This document shows, piece after piece, positions 45,521-54,050 of a stretch of DNA of 64,000 nt. Position 1 is the first letter of the stretch. Every line of letters starts with the position of its first letter. The stretch comes from Antribacter soli. Lineage in GTDB: Bacteria; Actinomycetota; Actinomycetes; Actinomycetales; Cellulomonadaceae. Below the pieces are notes generated by a model. The model saw only the letters and a program-made list of their open reading frames with translations, was not told where the DNA came from and did not search any database. A program made the translations under genes and the position numbers. The stretch lies in assembly GCF_021568775.1 (NCBI RefSeq), contig NZ_JAKGSG010000007.1:1-64000 (forward strand), written 5' to 3'.

Positions 45521-46519
45521 TCAGAGACCCGCGGCCGTGCCGTACAGCGTCTGCGCGACCGACCCCAGGTACGGGCCGAACATGTAGTTGCGGAGCTGGC
45601 CGCCGGAGTACTTGAACGAGTTCACCGAGTTGAGGGTGCCCACGCCGGTCGTCGTGTTGTAGTTGACGAACCACGGGCCGCCGGACGAGCCGCCGGTGAG
45701 GTTGCAGTCGAGGCCCTGGTCCTGGCTGCCGTACGGGTCCTGGATCGGGGTGCCGTGGCACCAGGCGATGTCCGAGCCGTCGTAGGGGTTGGCCTGCGGG
45801 TAGCCGAACGAGTACATGTACTGGCCGCGGGCCAGGTTGAAGCCGATGCCCTGGCTGCCCACCACGTCGGTGAGGTGCTGCCCGTTCAAGGTGTTCATGA
45901 CGGCGAAGCCGATGTCGTAGTCGAAGTCGCCGCTGCCTGCCCACTGGGTCGTGGTGACGAGCTGGCGGGCGGTGAAGGTGCCGTAGGGGCGGGCGCCGTC
46001 GTCGTAGGCGGGGACGAACGCGAAGTTCGTGGCGTACGCGCCCGGGCCTTCGTTGAGGCAGTGGCCGGCCGTGAGCACGACGTCCTTGTTGCCCGAGGTC
46101 ACGGCGCTGCCGGAGCACACGTAGTTCACGCCGGCGAGCGTGAAGAACACCTTGCCGGTGGTCGTGACGACCGCGCCGCCACCCGTGTAGTAGTCACCGA
46201 CGAAGCCGCTGCCGGTGCCCGGCTTGGCCTGCGGGACGATCGTCGGCTTGCCGGTGGCCACCTTGTCGCCCGCGGACGACTTGTCCTTGCCGGCCACAAG
46301 GACGTCGGCCGGGACAGCCGCACGCATCCGCTCGGAGGTCCAGTACTCGACGACCTTGTCCTGGGCTGCCTGCGTCGTCGCGGCCGCCTGGACGGCGACG
46401 TCGCTCGCGTTCGCGCTGGGCTGGGCCTGCGACGGGGCGACGACCGCCACCGCCGCCGCACCGCTCAGGGCGAGAGCCGTCAGGCCTCCGAGGAGGGTCC
46501 GGGAGAGATTCCTGCGCAT
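45521..46519 (-). CDS. Secreted trypsin-like serine protease
   Basis: A 332-aa exported S1-fold peptidase. Signal peptide of about 32 residues with a probable cut after SQA, then a propeptide-like region (33-100). The catalytic triad is visible: H153 in VLTAGHC, D202 in FDYDIGFAV, and S279 in GGSSGGPW. Cysteines in VCSG/GHC and WCHG/DCNL can form two disulfides. This style resembles actinobacterial V8/trypsin-like endopeptidases without transmembrane anchors. ATG with AAGGAGACAGC upstream. It is monocistronic and ends just before a 46-base palindrome. Confidence 0.92.
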   Translation of the reverse strand: MRRNLSRTLLGGLTALALSGAAAVAVVAPSQAQPSANASDVAVQAAATTQAAQDKVVEYWTSERMRAAVPADVLVAGKDKSSAGDKVATGKPTIVPQAKPGTGSGFVGDYYTGGGAVVTTTGKVFFTLAGVNYVCSGSAVTSGNKDVVLTAGHCLNEGPGAYATNFAFVPAYDDGARPYGTFTARQLVTTTQWAGSGDFDYDIGFAVMNTLNGQHLTDVVGSQGIGFNLARGQYMYSFGYPQANPYDGSDIAWCHGTPIQDPYGSQDQGLDCNLTGGSSGGPWFVNYNTTTGVGTLNSVNSFKYSGGQLRNYMFGPYLGSVAQTLYGTAAGL

Positions 46520-46663
46520 GCTGTCTCCTTGGTCAGGTTCTCCGCCGATGGGGCGGAGCAGGAAGAATCCTGGGCGGCCGATGAGTCCGCAAGCGCACAC
46601 GCCCGTATCAGGTCTGTAAATTTCGGACATCGGCCGCTTGACGGGCGGGCGCAGGCCGCGCGC

Positions 46664-46669
46664 TACCCT
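46664..46669 (+). promoter_or_regulatory. Leaderless promoter -10 box of the DUF3054 gene
   Basis: TACCCT ends six bases before the GTG at 46676. A TTGACG at 46638-46643 could be a -35, though the 20-base spacing is long. Confidence 0.6.
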
Positions 46670-46675
46670 CAGGAC

Positions 46676-47047
46676 GTGACGAAGAACCCCGTGTGGCCCG
46701 CGATCGTGGCGGACAGCCTGAGCATCCTGGCGTTCGCGGCCGTCGGCATGACGTCCCACGGCAGCGACCCGGCGAGCTTCCTGCGCGTCGTGTGGCCGTT
46801 CGCCCTCGCAGCCGCCGCGGGCTGGGCGTGGACGCGCGCGTGGAGCGCCCCGGACCGCGTGTGGCCCGTCGGCGTGTCCATCTGGTTCACCACCGTGTTC
46901 CTGGGCCTGATCCTGCGCGCCGTGACGGGCGGCGGCTTCGCCGTCTCGTTCGGCCTGGTGACGGCCATCTTCCTCGCTGTCACGCTCGTCGGCTGGAGGG
47001 CGCTCGTCACGGCCCTGCGCCGGGCGGCGGAGCGCCGCACCGCCTGA
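46676..47047 (+). CDS. DUF3054 family membrane protein
   Basis: A 123-aa integral membrane protein with four predicted helices (about 8-28, 37-55, 63-83, 88-108). The pattern PAIVADSLSILAFAAVGMTSHG, FLRVVWPFALAAAAGWAWTRAW and WPVGVSIWFTTVFLGLILRAVTGGG is characteristic of DUF3054, which has no known function. The GTG at 46676 follows TACCCT by six bases, supporting a leaderless mRNA. It lies 80 bases before murI in the same direction, but murI has its own promoter-like box. Confidence 0.88.
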   Translation: MTKNPVWPAIVADSLSILAFAAVGMTSHGSDPASFLRVVWPFALAAAAGWAWTRAWSAPDRVWPVGVSIWFTTVFLGLILRAVTGGGFAVSFGLVTAIFLAVTLVGWRALVTALRRAAERRTA

Positions 47048-47115
47048 GGGCCGGACGTGGCCTGCGTCACGCGTGTCCTGCCTCACCGGTAACGGTTCTG
47101 ACACGTCGTCACGGC

Positions 47116-47121
47116 TAGGCT
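47116..47121 (+). promoter_or_regulatory. Leaderless promoter -10 box of murI
   Basis: TAGGCT ends seven bases before the GTG start at 47129, with no SD. Confidence 0.65.
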
Positions 47122-47128
47122 TCGTCGG

Positions 47129-47932
47129 GTGAACGACGCTCCCATCGGGATCTTCGACTCAGGCGTCGGCGGCCTGACTGTCGCCCGCGCGATCCTGGAC
47201 CAGCTGCCGAACGAGCAGCTCCTGTACATCGGGGACACCGAGAACAGCCCGTACGGCCCCAAGCCGCTCGCCGCGGTGCGCGCGATGGCCCTGGCCGTGA
47301 TGGACCGGCTCGTCGACGACGGCGTCAAGATGCTGGTCATCGCCTGCAACTCGGCGTCCTCCGTCGCCCTGCGCGACGCCCGCGAGCGGTACACCGTCCG
47401 GCGCGGGATCCCGATCGTCGAGGTCATCCTGCCGGCGGCGCGCGCCGCCGTCGTGACCACCCGGACCGGGCGCATCGGCGTCATCGGCACCAAGGCCACC
47501 ATCCAGTCCCGCGCGTACGACGACGCGTTCGCAGTGACCCCCGGACTGACCCTCACGACCGCGGCGTGCCCGGAGTTCGTGCGCCTCGTGGAGCAGGGCC
47601 AGACCTCGGGCGACGAGGTGCTCAAGTACGCGCACGACTACCTCGACCCGGTGCGCGAGGCGGGCGTCGACACGCTCGTGCTGGGATGCACCCACTACCC
47701 GCTCCTCGCGGGCGCCATCTCGTACGTGATGGGCGAGGGCGTCACCCTCGTGTCCAGCGCGGACGAGACCGCCAAGGACGTGTACCGCAACCTCGTGGCG
47801 CACGGCCTGGAGCGCTCCCCCGAGTCGGGCGCCCCCGCCCACCGCTTCCTCACCACCGGCAGCCCCGCGCCGTTCGAGCACCTTGCGCGTCGCTTCCTCG
47901 GCCCCGAGGTGAGCCTCGTGGAGGCCGCCTGA
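47129..47932 (+). CDS. murI: Glutamate racemase
   Basis: A 267-aa cofactor-independent racemase making D-glutamate for peptidoglycan. Two catalytic cysteines are present: C73 in VIACNSASS and C187 in [12 protein letters not shown]-terminal [17 protein letters not shown] and [11 protein letters not shown] are hallmark motifs. Length is normal. Its stop overlaps the start of the MBL hydrolase gene (TGATG), an arrangement often seen in actinobacteria where murI is followed by an MBL-fold gene and then rph and rdgB. Here an insertion of the salicylate-type cluster separates murI from rph-rdgB. Confidence 0.96.
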   Translation: MNDAPIGIFDSGVGGLTVARAILDQLPNEQLLYIGDTENSPYGPKPLAAVRAMALAVMDRLVDDGVKMLVIACNSASSVALRDARERYTVRRGIPIVEVILPAARAAVVTTRTGRIGVIGTKATIQSRAYDDAFAVTPGLTLTTAACPEFVRLVEQGQTSGDEVLKYAHDYLDPVREAGVDTLVLGCTHYPLLAGAISYVMGEGVTLVSSADETAKDVYRNLVAHGLERSPESGAPAHRFLTTGSPAPFEHLARRFLGPEVSLVEAA

Positions 47933-48762
47933 TGCGGCTGATCACCGTGGGGGTCTCCGGCTCGCTGCCGGGCCCCGGCTCCCCCGCCTCGACGTACGTG
48001 GTGCAGGTCCCGGCCGACGAGGCCGCGGCCACCGGTGCCGAGGAGCGTGACTGGACCGTCGTCCTGGACCTCGGCAACGGGGGCCTGGGCGGCCTGCAGC
48101 GCATCGTCGACCCGTTCGACGTCGATGCCGTGGCCGTCTCGCACCTGCACCCGGACCACTGCGCCGACCTGTCCGGCCTGTACGTCTACCTGCGCTACCA
48201 CCCGGAGCGCGGCTCCCTGCGGACCGGCAAGGGGCGGCGCCTGCCCGTCTTCGGGCCGACCGGCACGGCATCCCGGGTCGCCCTGTCCTACGGGTTGTCC
48301 GACGGCGAGTCGATGGACGCGGACTACGACTTCCGGACGTGGGCACCCGGCGCGGCCGTCCGGATCGGCCCGCTCACGCTCGAGCCGTACCGGGTGTTCC
48401 ACCCGGTCGAGGCGTACGGCGTCCGGGTGACCGGTCCGTCGTCGGAGCGCCCGGGCGAGACGGCGACCCTGGCCTACACCGGCGACACGGACTCCTGCCC
48501 CGGTGTGGTCGAGCTGGCGCGCGACGTCGACCTGCTGCTGTCCGAGGCCGCCTTCGTCGAGGGGCGCGACGACGCGGTCGAGTCCGGCATCCACCTCACC
48601 GGCCTGCGGGCCGGCCAGGTCGCGGCCGAGGCCGGGGCGCGCCGCCTGCTGCTCACGCACCTGCCCGTGTGGAACGACCCGGAGGAGTCGGTGCGCGAGG
48701 CGCGGTCCGCCTACGCCGGGCCGGTCGAGGTCGCGACTCCGGGCGCGGTCTACAGCCTCTAG
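47932..48762 (+). CDS. MBL-fold metallo-hydrolase
   Basis: A 276-aa metallo-beta-lactamase-fold hydrolase of the RNase Z/arylsulfatase-like style. The metal motif HLHPDH is in VAVSHLHPDHCADLSGLYVY; further metal ligands lie in FHPVEAYGVRV, AYTGDTDSC, LLSEAAF and LLLTHLPVW. In mycobacteria the corresponding gene after murI encodes the 3',5'-cAMP phosphodiesterase-like Rv1339 homologue, so a phosphodiesterase role is plausible. Coupled to murI by a one-base stop/start overlap. Start ATG 47932. Confidence 0.9.
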   Translation: MRLITVGVSGSLPGPGSPASTYVVQVPADEAAATGAEERDWTVVLDLGNGGLGGLQRIVDPFDVDAVAVSHLHPDHCADLSGLYVYLRYHPERGSLRTGKGRRLPVFGPTGTASRVALSYGLSDGESMDADYDFRTWAPGAAVRIGPLTLEPYRVFHPVEAYGVRVTGPSSERPGETATLAYTGDTDSCPGVVELARDVDLLLSEAAFVEGRDDAVESGIHLTGLRAGQVAAEAGARRLLLTHLPVWNDPEESVREARSAYAGPVEVATPGAVYSL

Positions 48763-48784
48763 GGAACGTCTCCCAGAGCCCCAG

Positions 48785-49672
48785 CTATTGCTGAGGGGCG
48801 TCGATCAGTCCGCCGACGACCTCGCTGACGAAGGCGGTCGCCGCGGGGCCCAGCTCGCGGTGCGCGCTGCGGAACAGGTGGTTCGCCTCCGCACCCAGCC
48901 AGCCGTCGGGACGCAGGTCCTTCGGCAGCCAGGGGTCGACGAAGGGGAAGTGCCGGTAGCCGTCGATCAAGGTCGTCCTGGCCACGAGTGCGTCCGCTCC
49001 GCGCAGGGTTGCGCTGCTTCTGGCCAGATGCCCGTTGTCGGCGAGGAACTGCGCGTACATCTGGTTGATCCGGTCAAGGTTCCAGCAGCGTGCGACGACG
49101 TCACGGTCGGCCTCGAGCTCGCCGATCTGTGCGCGCATCACGGTGAAATGAACGTCTGGGAACTCGGCCGCCAGAGCCCGGGCCTCGCCGCCGCGGTCAC
49201 GCGGCGTCATCCAGGTGCTCGCCGTCAGCGAGCCGAAACCGAGCCAGGACAGCTGGCGCCGGAGGTGCTCACGGGTCGACCGGTCCGGCTTGGCATTCTG
49301 CTGGACGACCGTCGTCCAGTGGTGGTCCCACGGCTCGTCGTAGTCGGCGAAGATGCGCTCCCGCCCGCTCTGGAGGACTCCGAGCATGTGCGCGCTGAGC
49401 AGGTAGTTCGCCTCGCGGCCTTCGCGACGAGTGGTGAACCAGTGCTCCCGGCGCAGACGGGTCAGCGTCATGCGGACCGTCGCCGGCTCGACGCCGAACG
49501 TACCGAGCAACGTGACCAGGTCGCCGGCCTTCGCCTCACCGCCGGCGTAGCGAAGGTAGTCACCGAACAGGTCGAGGATCAGAGCGCGCGGCTTCAGAGC
49601 TGGACCGGAGTCGGCCTCGGCCATGGTCTGGGGCAGGGCGCCGGAGGCCCGGGTGGCTGGTGTGGTCGTCAT
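48785..49672 (-). CDS. PaaX family transcriptional regulator
   Basis: A 295-aa PaaX-type repressor: N-terminal winged helix (ALILDLFGDYLRYAGGEAKA, VRMTLTRLRREHWFTTRREG), a middle Cas2-like region (WTTVVQQNAKPDRSTREHLR, LGFGSLTASTWMTPRD) and the C-terminal QMYAQFLADNGHL...DGYRHFPFVDPWLPKDL block. PaaX proteins respond to aryl-CoA thioesters (phenylacetyl-CoA for the founder). It follows the aryl-AMP ligase gene by seven bases in one operon, so a CoA ester made by that pathway is a likely inducer. The start has an N-terminal extension of about 25 residues relative to the core. Confidence 0.92.
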   Translation of the reverse strand: MTTTPATRASGALPQTMAEADSGPALKPRALILDLFGDYLRYAGGEAKAGDLVTLLGTFGVEPATVRMTLTRLRREHWFTTRREGREANYLLSAHMLGVLQSGRERIFADYDEPWDHHWTTVVQQNAKPDRSTREHLRRQLSWLGFGSLTASTWMTPRDRGGEARALAAEFPDVHFTVMRAQIGELEADRDVVARCWNLDRINQMYAQFLADNGHLARSSATLRGADALVARTTLIDGYRHFPFVDPWLPKDLRPDGWLGAEANHLFRSAHRELGPAATAFVSEVVGGLIDAPQQ

Positions 49673-49679
49673 CTGGCAC

Positions 49680-51359
49680 TCATCTCCCGGACGGCTCCTG
49701 CAGGCGGTCGGCGATGTCCTCGCGCAGGATCCGCTTGTCGATCTTCCCGACCTTCGTCATGGGCAGATGATCGACGATCTCCAGGCGGTCGGGGTACTTG
49801 AAGGCCGCGACCTCTGCCCGGGCGAACACCTCGCGCACGTCCTCGAGCGTCGGGGCACGATGCCCCTGCTTGACCACCGCGTACACGCACAGCCGCTCGC
49901 CCAGGACCGGGTCCGGCATGGAGACGGCGGCGGCGATCTCGACGTCGCCGAGGCGGTACATCAGACCCTCGATCTCCTCGGCGGAGATCTTCTCGCCACC
50001 CCGGTTCACCATGTCCTTGTCCCGCCCGTGCACGACCAGGTTGCCGTCGGGTCCGCGCACGACGACGTCCCCGCTGCCGTACCAGCCACCGGGAAGAAAG
50101 GCCCGCTGGTTGTGCTCCGGCGCGTTGTAGTACCCGCGCGGGGTGTACGGGCCGCGGGTGTAGATGGACCCGGGCTCGCCGTCGGGGACGTCCTCGCCGA
50201 GCGGGTCGAGGATCCGGATCTCGTCCGCCTCGTGGACGGGACGGCCCTGGGTCCTGACGATGACGTCGGTCGGGTCGTCGAGCCGGGTGGTGTTGATCAG
50301 CCCCTCGGCCATGCCGAAGACCTGCTGGAGCCTGGCCCCGAGGACCGGCTCGATCCTGGCGGCGTACTCGTCCGGCAGCCGCGAGCCCCCGACCTGGAGG
50401 ACACGCAGCGTCCTGGTGCTGGCGCCACCGGTCTCCTCCTGGTGCTCGATCCACCGTTGCGCGACGGCCGGGACGGCCGCTGCGATGGTGACGCCCTCAC
50501 GTTCGATGGTGGCGAAGGCCCGGACCGGCGACGGGCTGGGCAACATCACGACCCGCCCTCCGACCAGCAGGGTTCCGAGCACTCCGGGGCAGGCCAGGGG
50601 GAAGTTGTGGCTCGCCGGAAGGGTCCCGAGGTAGACGTCGTGCTCCGTCAGCTCGGCCGTCGCCGACGTGGCCCGCAGGTTGCAGACATAGTCGTTGTGG
50701 GTACGGGCGATCAGCTTCGGCAGACCTGTGGTGCCGCCCGAGATGAGGAAGCACGCCGGCGAGTCAGGGTCCGGGCGCATGGCATCGGCGGCTGCCCGCT
50801 CGGACTCGCGATCTTCCCCGGGTGCGAGAACCTCGGCCAGGGGCACGGATCGAGGATCCAGCATGCCGGTCTCCCCGAGGGCGAGAACGTGCTCCAGGTC
50901 GGGCAGCTCGGCGACCAGCTCATGGGCGAGCCGCTCGTGGTCGAAGTCACGCAGCATCCGCGGCACCGCCACGGCCCGAGCCTCGGACAGGGAAGCGAGG
51001 TGGGTCAGCTCGTGGCGCCGGTGCGCGGGCAGCGCCATCACCGGGATCACGCCCGCCCGGAAGCAGCCGAGCGTCAGGACGATGAACTCCCACCCGTTGG
51101 GCATCTGCACGAGGAGCCGGTCGTCGGGTTCGAGGCCGAGCTCGCGCAGGCGTCCGGCGGCGGCGTCGGCGCGGCCGACGAGCTCTCTGTAGGTGACGCG
51201 GACGTCGCCGTCGACGACGGCGACCTGCGTGGGGCGGGCGTCGGCGACCTCCCACAGCAGCTCGCCCAGAGTGCGGTCTTCCCAGTAGCCGCGGGACCGG
51301 TAGTGCGCGGCGACGTCGTCGGGCCAGGGCACGGTGCCCGTCCGGGTGTGGTGGCTCAC
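49680..51359 (-). CDS. Aryl-AMP ligase, salicylate/2,3-dihydroxybenzoate type
   Basis: A 559-aa adenylate-forming enzyme close to DhbE/EntE and the Streptomyces salicylyl-AMP ligase SdgA. Core motifs: A3 ISGGTTGLPKLIARTHNDY, A5-like QVFGMAEGLINTTRLDD, A7 WYGSGDVVVR, A8 RGGEKISAEEIE and A10 MTKVGKIDKR. The aryl-acid pocket pattern SHNFPLACPG is typical of hydroxybenzoate activators. GTG start at 51359 with GAGAGGA upstream. It lies in an operon with an SdgC-like hydroxylase and PaaX and no siderophore NRPS, so it activates an aromatic acid, probably salicylate, for breakdown. Confidence 0.88.
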   Translation of the reverse strand: MSHHTRTGTVPWPDDVAAHYRSRGYWEDRTLGELLWEVADARPTQVAVVDGDVRVTYRELVGRADAAAGRLRELGLEPDDRLLVQMPNGWEFIVLTLGCFRAGVIPVMALPAHRRHELTHLASLSEARAVAVPRMLRDFDHERLAHELVAELPDLEHVLALGETGMLDPRSVPLAEVLAPGEDRESERAAADAMRPDPDSPACFLISGGTTGLPKLIARTHNDYVCNLRATSATAELTEHDVYLGTLPASHNFPLACPGVLGTLLVGGRVVMLPSPSPVRAFATIEREGVTIAAAVPAVAQRWIEHQEETGGASTRTLRVLQVGGSRLPDEYAARIEPVLGARLQQVFGMAEGLINTTRLDDPTDVIVRTQGRPVHEADEIRILDPLGEDVPDGEPGSIYTRGPYTPRGYYNAPEHNQRAFLPGGWYGSGDVVVRGPDGNLVVHGRDKDMVNRGGEKISAEEIEGLMYRLGDVEIAAAVSMPDPVLGERLCVYAVVKQGHRAPTLEDVREVFARAEVAAFKYPDRLEIVDHLPMTKVGKIDKRILREDIADRLQEPSGR

Positions 51360-51414
51360 TGTCGATCTAGTCCTCTCGGGCGATAGGCGTCGGGCGTCCT
51401 TGCGTCGACGGCGG

Positions 51415-52977
51415 TCACAGGGCCTCCCCCAGAGGTCGCGCGACCGCGTCGACGCGCCCCGCGAGCACAGCGGTCTCGATGGCGGCGTCGGACAGGTCGT
51501 CGACCACGACCGCGACAAGACCGCGCCGCAGTCGCGCCTCCTCGCTCAGGAGGATGCGCGTCAGAGGGGTGCCTCCGGTGATCACGACCGCTCCACGATC
51601 GGGCAGCGAGTGGGCGGCCTTCGCAAGGTCGGACTCGTCGTCCGGCGCATCCACGAGGGTGACGGCGCCGTCCGCAGACGCGGAGACGGACATGACGGGT
51701 CCGCCCGCCTCGCACAGCTGTGTCCGCCCGTCCTTGACGGCGAGCTCCAGCGCGCGCCCCGCCGTACGCCCGCCGGCCAGGTCCAGAGGCGTGTGCAGGG
51801 CGTCGGTGCCGTGCTGCTCCACCCAGCGCGCCCGCGCCAGCGCGACCAGCGCGGGGTCGCGACGCTCGATCCGGTCCACGGCGATGCTGCGGGAGAAGAA
51901 GTGGAACGCGAACGTGAACGGGTCGAGGTCACGCTGGTACTGCCCGAACCGTTCCCACCAGGCGAGGCTGGGGATTGCCGCGTCCTGGATCCGCGCGACC
52001 GCAGGCGTGCGCGCGTCCTGATAGGCGCCGAGCGCCGTCGGCAGGTCCTGGTGGAGGCCGAGCTGGCGGGCGAGCTCGATGGCGTCCTCCATCGCCATCT
52101 TCGTGCCGGAGCCGACCGAGAAGTGCGCCGTGTGGACGGCATCACCCAGCAGCACGACGTTGTCGCGGAACCACGTCGTCGTGCGGCGGGTCCGAAAGTT
52201 CGCCCAGCGGGAGTTGTTCGCCACGAGCGGGGCGCCGTCGATGTCGTCGGCGAACAGCTCGGCGAGGTAGGCCTTGCTCCGCTCGTCCGACCGCCCCGGC
52301 GGCTGCGTCACGTCGAACTCGCCGAGCCCCGCCCGCTCCCAGGTCTCGTGGTCGGTCTCGACGATGAACGTGCTGAGCTCGCCGCTGATGGGGTACCCGT
52401 GCACCGCGAGGTTCCCGTGCTCGGACCTTCGGTGCAGGAACGTCAGTCCGTCGAAGATGTGCTCGGTGGCGAACCAGATGAACTTCGCCGACGCGGTGGT
52501 GACCGACTGCCCGAGATCGGTCTGCTCCTCGAGGTAGGCGCGCACCGTCGAGCTGGTGCCGTCGGCCCCCACGACGAGGTCGTGGGCTGCGGCGAGCTCG
52601 ACGATCGGTGGCGCCACCGTGCCGTACCGGACGTCGACCCCGGCAGCCTCGGCGTTGTCCTGCAGGAGCCGGAGCAAGGTCTTGCGGTGGATGGCCGCCA
52701 TGCCGTTGCCCGCGAACCCGTAGGACTCCCCGTCGCTCCGGACCTCGATGCGGTCCCAGTGCGTCCCGTGGCCGGCCAGCGCGTCCCGGAGCACGGGGTC
52801 GGCCGCGTCGATCTCGCGCAACGTGGCGTCGGAGAACACGACACCGAAGCCGAACGCATCAGACCTTCGGTTGCGCTCGTAGACCGTGACGGTCGCGGTG
52901 GCGTCCTGCCTGGCAAGGAGGGTGGCCAGGAACAGACCGCCAGGTCCGCCGCCGACCACCACGATGGAGTCGCCCAT
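51415..52977 (-). CDS. Salicylyl-CoA 5-hydroxylase-like FAD monooxygenase (SdgC-like)
   Basis: A 520-aa flavin monooxygenase. FAD motif VVVGGGPGGLFLATLLARQD, FGFGVVFSDATLREID, LVVGADGTSSTVR and VLLGDAVHTAHFSVGSGTKM are the marks of the salicylyl-CoA 5-hydroxylase/anthraniloyl-CoA monooxygenase group. Such proteins are usually about 770 aa with an old-yellow-enzyme domain at the C-terminus. Here only about 110 residues follow the hydroxylase, resembling shrunken ends of that barrel (GAVVITGGTPLTRILL, VLAGRVDAVARPL). It is first in the operon and should 5-hydroxylate an aryl-CoA to the gentisyl type. The ATG is preceded by TATCGT. Confidence 0.87.
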   Translation of the reverse strand: MGDSIVVVGGGPGGLFLATLLARQDATATVTVYERNRRSDAFGFGVVFSDATLREIDAADPVLRDALAGHGTHWDRIEVRSDGESYGFAGNGMAAIHRKTLLRLLQDNAEAAGVDVRYGTVAPPIVELAAAHDLVVGADGTSSTVRAYLEEQTDLGQSVTTASAKFIWFATEHIFDGLTFLHRRSEHGNLAVHGYPISGELSTFIVETDHETWERAGLGEFDVTQPPGRSDERSKAYLAELFADDIDGAPLVANNSRWANFRTRRTTTWFRDNVVLLGDAVHTAHFSVGSGTKMAMEDAIELARQLGLHQDLPTALGAYQDARTPAVARIQDAAIPSLAWWERFGQYQRDLDPFTFAFHFFSRSIAVDRIERRDPALVALARARWVEQHGTDALHTPLDLAGGRTAGRALELAVKDGRTQLCEAGGPVMSVSASADGAVTLVDAPDDESDLAKAAHSLPDRGAVVITGGTPLTRILLSEEARLRRGLVAVVVDDLSDAAIETAVLAGRVDAVARPLGEAL

Positions 52978-52985
52978 GTCTCATG

Positions 52986-53014
52986 ACGATAGGGGTCGCG
53001 CCAGCGTTGTGCAA
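52986..53014 (-). promoter_or_regulatory. Promoter of the salicylate-type operon
   Basis: Minus-strand TTGCAC (53009-53014) and TATCGT (52986-52991) are 17 bases apart; the -10 ends eight bases before the ATG. The -35 overlaps GTTG-TG-CAAC (53006-53015), a short inverted repeat that could be part of a PaaX site. Toward the divergent hydrolase, TACGAT at 53046-53051 may be a -10. Confidence 0.5.
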
Positions 53015-53118
53015 CACCCATCTTCCGGTCGACCTAATTGCGTTATACGATCGCCCACAGGTGCCGACCGCTTCACGGCGCCGGAGCCCCGCACCATCAC
53101 CAACGAAGGAGTTGGACC

Positions 53119-53931
53119 ATGTCCACGGAGCCCACGTACCACTCGACCACCTCGGCCGACGGCACCGAGATCGCCTACTACGTCCAGGGCAGCGGACCGG
53201 CCCTCGTCATCACGCACGGGTCGATCGCCACCTCGGACCAGTGGCTTCCCGCCACGGCCGAGCTCTCCCGCGACTTCACGTGCTACGTCTTCGACCGGCG
53301 CGGACGCGCCCGCAGCGGCGACAACGCCGACTACAGCATCCAGAACGAGGTCGAGGACATCCGCGCGGTCATCGAGGCGGCGGGCCCCGGTGCCAGCCTC
53401 CTCGCCCACTCCTACGGCGCGCTCTGCGCCCTCGCCTATGCGCTCCAGCACGAGGTCGAGGGCACGCTCATCCTCTTCGAGCCCCCGTTGCCGGTCTTCG
53501 GCCCGGTCGCCGGCCCCAAGCTCGAGGACTACCGCGCGGCGATCGCCGCAGGGGACAACGCCCGCGCCCTCGAGATCGCCCTGGTCGAGTTCGTCCGGCT
53601 CCCCGCCGAGGCCGTCCCCTACGTCAAGCAGACCCCGCTGTGGGGCGCGATCCTGCCGCTGGCACCCACCTGGACGAGGGAGCTCGAGCAGATCGACGCC
53701 CTCGGGCCCGACATCGACCGGTACTCCGTCCTCGGCGGCAAGCCCACCCACGTCATCGGCGGAACGGGCACCACGGACTTCCTCCTCGAGTCCGTGCGCC
53801 GCCTCAACCGGACCGTCGAGGGCTCGACGATCACGGAGCTGCCCGACCTCGACCACTTCGGCCACCTCGCCGATCCGGCCGGATTCGCGGGAGCGGTCCG
53901 CCAGGGCGTGCGCGCCGGGGCGACGAGCTGA
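53119..53931 (+). CDS. Alpha/beta hydrolase divergent from the salicylate-type operon
   Basis: A 270-aa alpha/beta hydrolase. Strand-turn VITHGSIATSDQWLPA with the HG oxyanion motif, FDRRGRARSGDN, nucleophile elbow LLAHSYGALCALAYA (S in H-S-Y-G) and C-terminal DLDHFGHLADPAGF with the catalytic His. GAAGGAG precedes the ATG at 53119 at good spacing; the frame upstream is not coding. Being divergent from the aryl-AMP ligase and hydroxylase genes, it may free salicylate from an ester or act as a thioesterase on gentisyl-CoA. The substrate is not provable from sequence. Confidence 0.82.
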   Translation: MSTEPTYHSTTSADGTEIAYYVQGSGPALVITHGSIATSDQWLPATAELSRDFTCYVFDRRGRARSGDNADYSIQNEVEDIRAVIEAAGPGASLLAHSYGALCALAYALQHEVEGTLILFEPPLPVFGPVAGPKLEDYRAAIAAGDNARALEIALVEFVRLPAEAVPYVKQTPLWGAILPLAPTWTRELEQIDALGPDIDRYSVLGGKPTHVIGGTGTTDFLLESVRRLNRTVEGSTITELPDLDHFGHLADPAGFAGAVRQGVRAGATS

Positions 53932-53974
53932 CGTTCGGCGACCAGTAGGTACGAGGGCGTACGCAGCTCCTCGA

Positions 53975-54026
53975 GTGCGGGACATCTGTTGGGTCGAGAC
54001 GCCCGGACCCAGCAGATATCCCGCAC
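53975..54026. repeat. Inverted repeat, 21-bp arms
   Basis: Arms 53975-53995 and 54006-54026 pair with one C/A mismatch and one wobble around a 10-base loop. The sequence GAGTGCGGGACATCTGTTGG parallels the repeat at 22347-22414. It lies between the hydrolase and the rph promoter and can act as a terminator. Confidence 0.85.
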
Positions 54027-54038
54027 CCGACGGGAAGT

Positions 54039-54044
54039 TAGGGT
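54039..54044 (+). promoter_or_regulatory. Leaderless promoter -10 box of rph
   Basis: TAGGGT ends six bases before the GTG at 54051. The hairpin at 53975-54026 covers the expected -35 region. Confidence 0.65.
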
Positions 54045-54050
54045 TGTCGC

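Noticed and set aside
49680-51359. Siderophore biosynthesis (2,3-dihydroxybenzoate activation)
   Set aside because: No NRPS, isochorismate or aryl-carrier genes nearby; the operon partners are a catabolic hydroxylase and PaaX.
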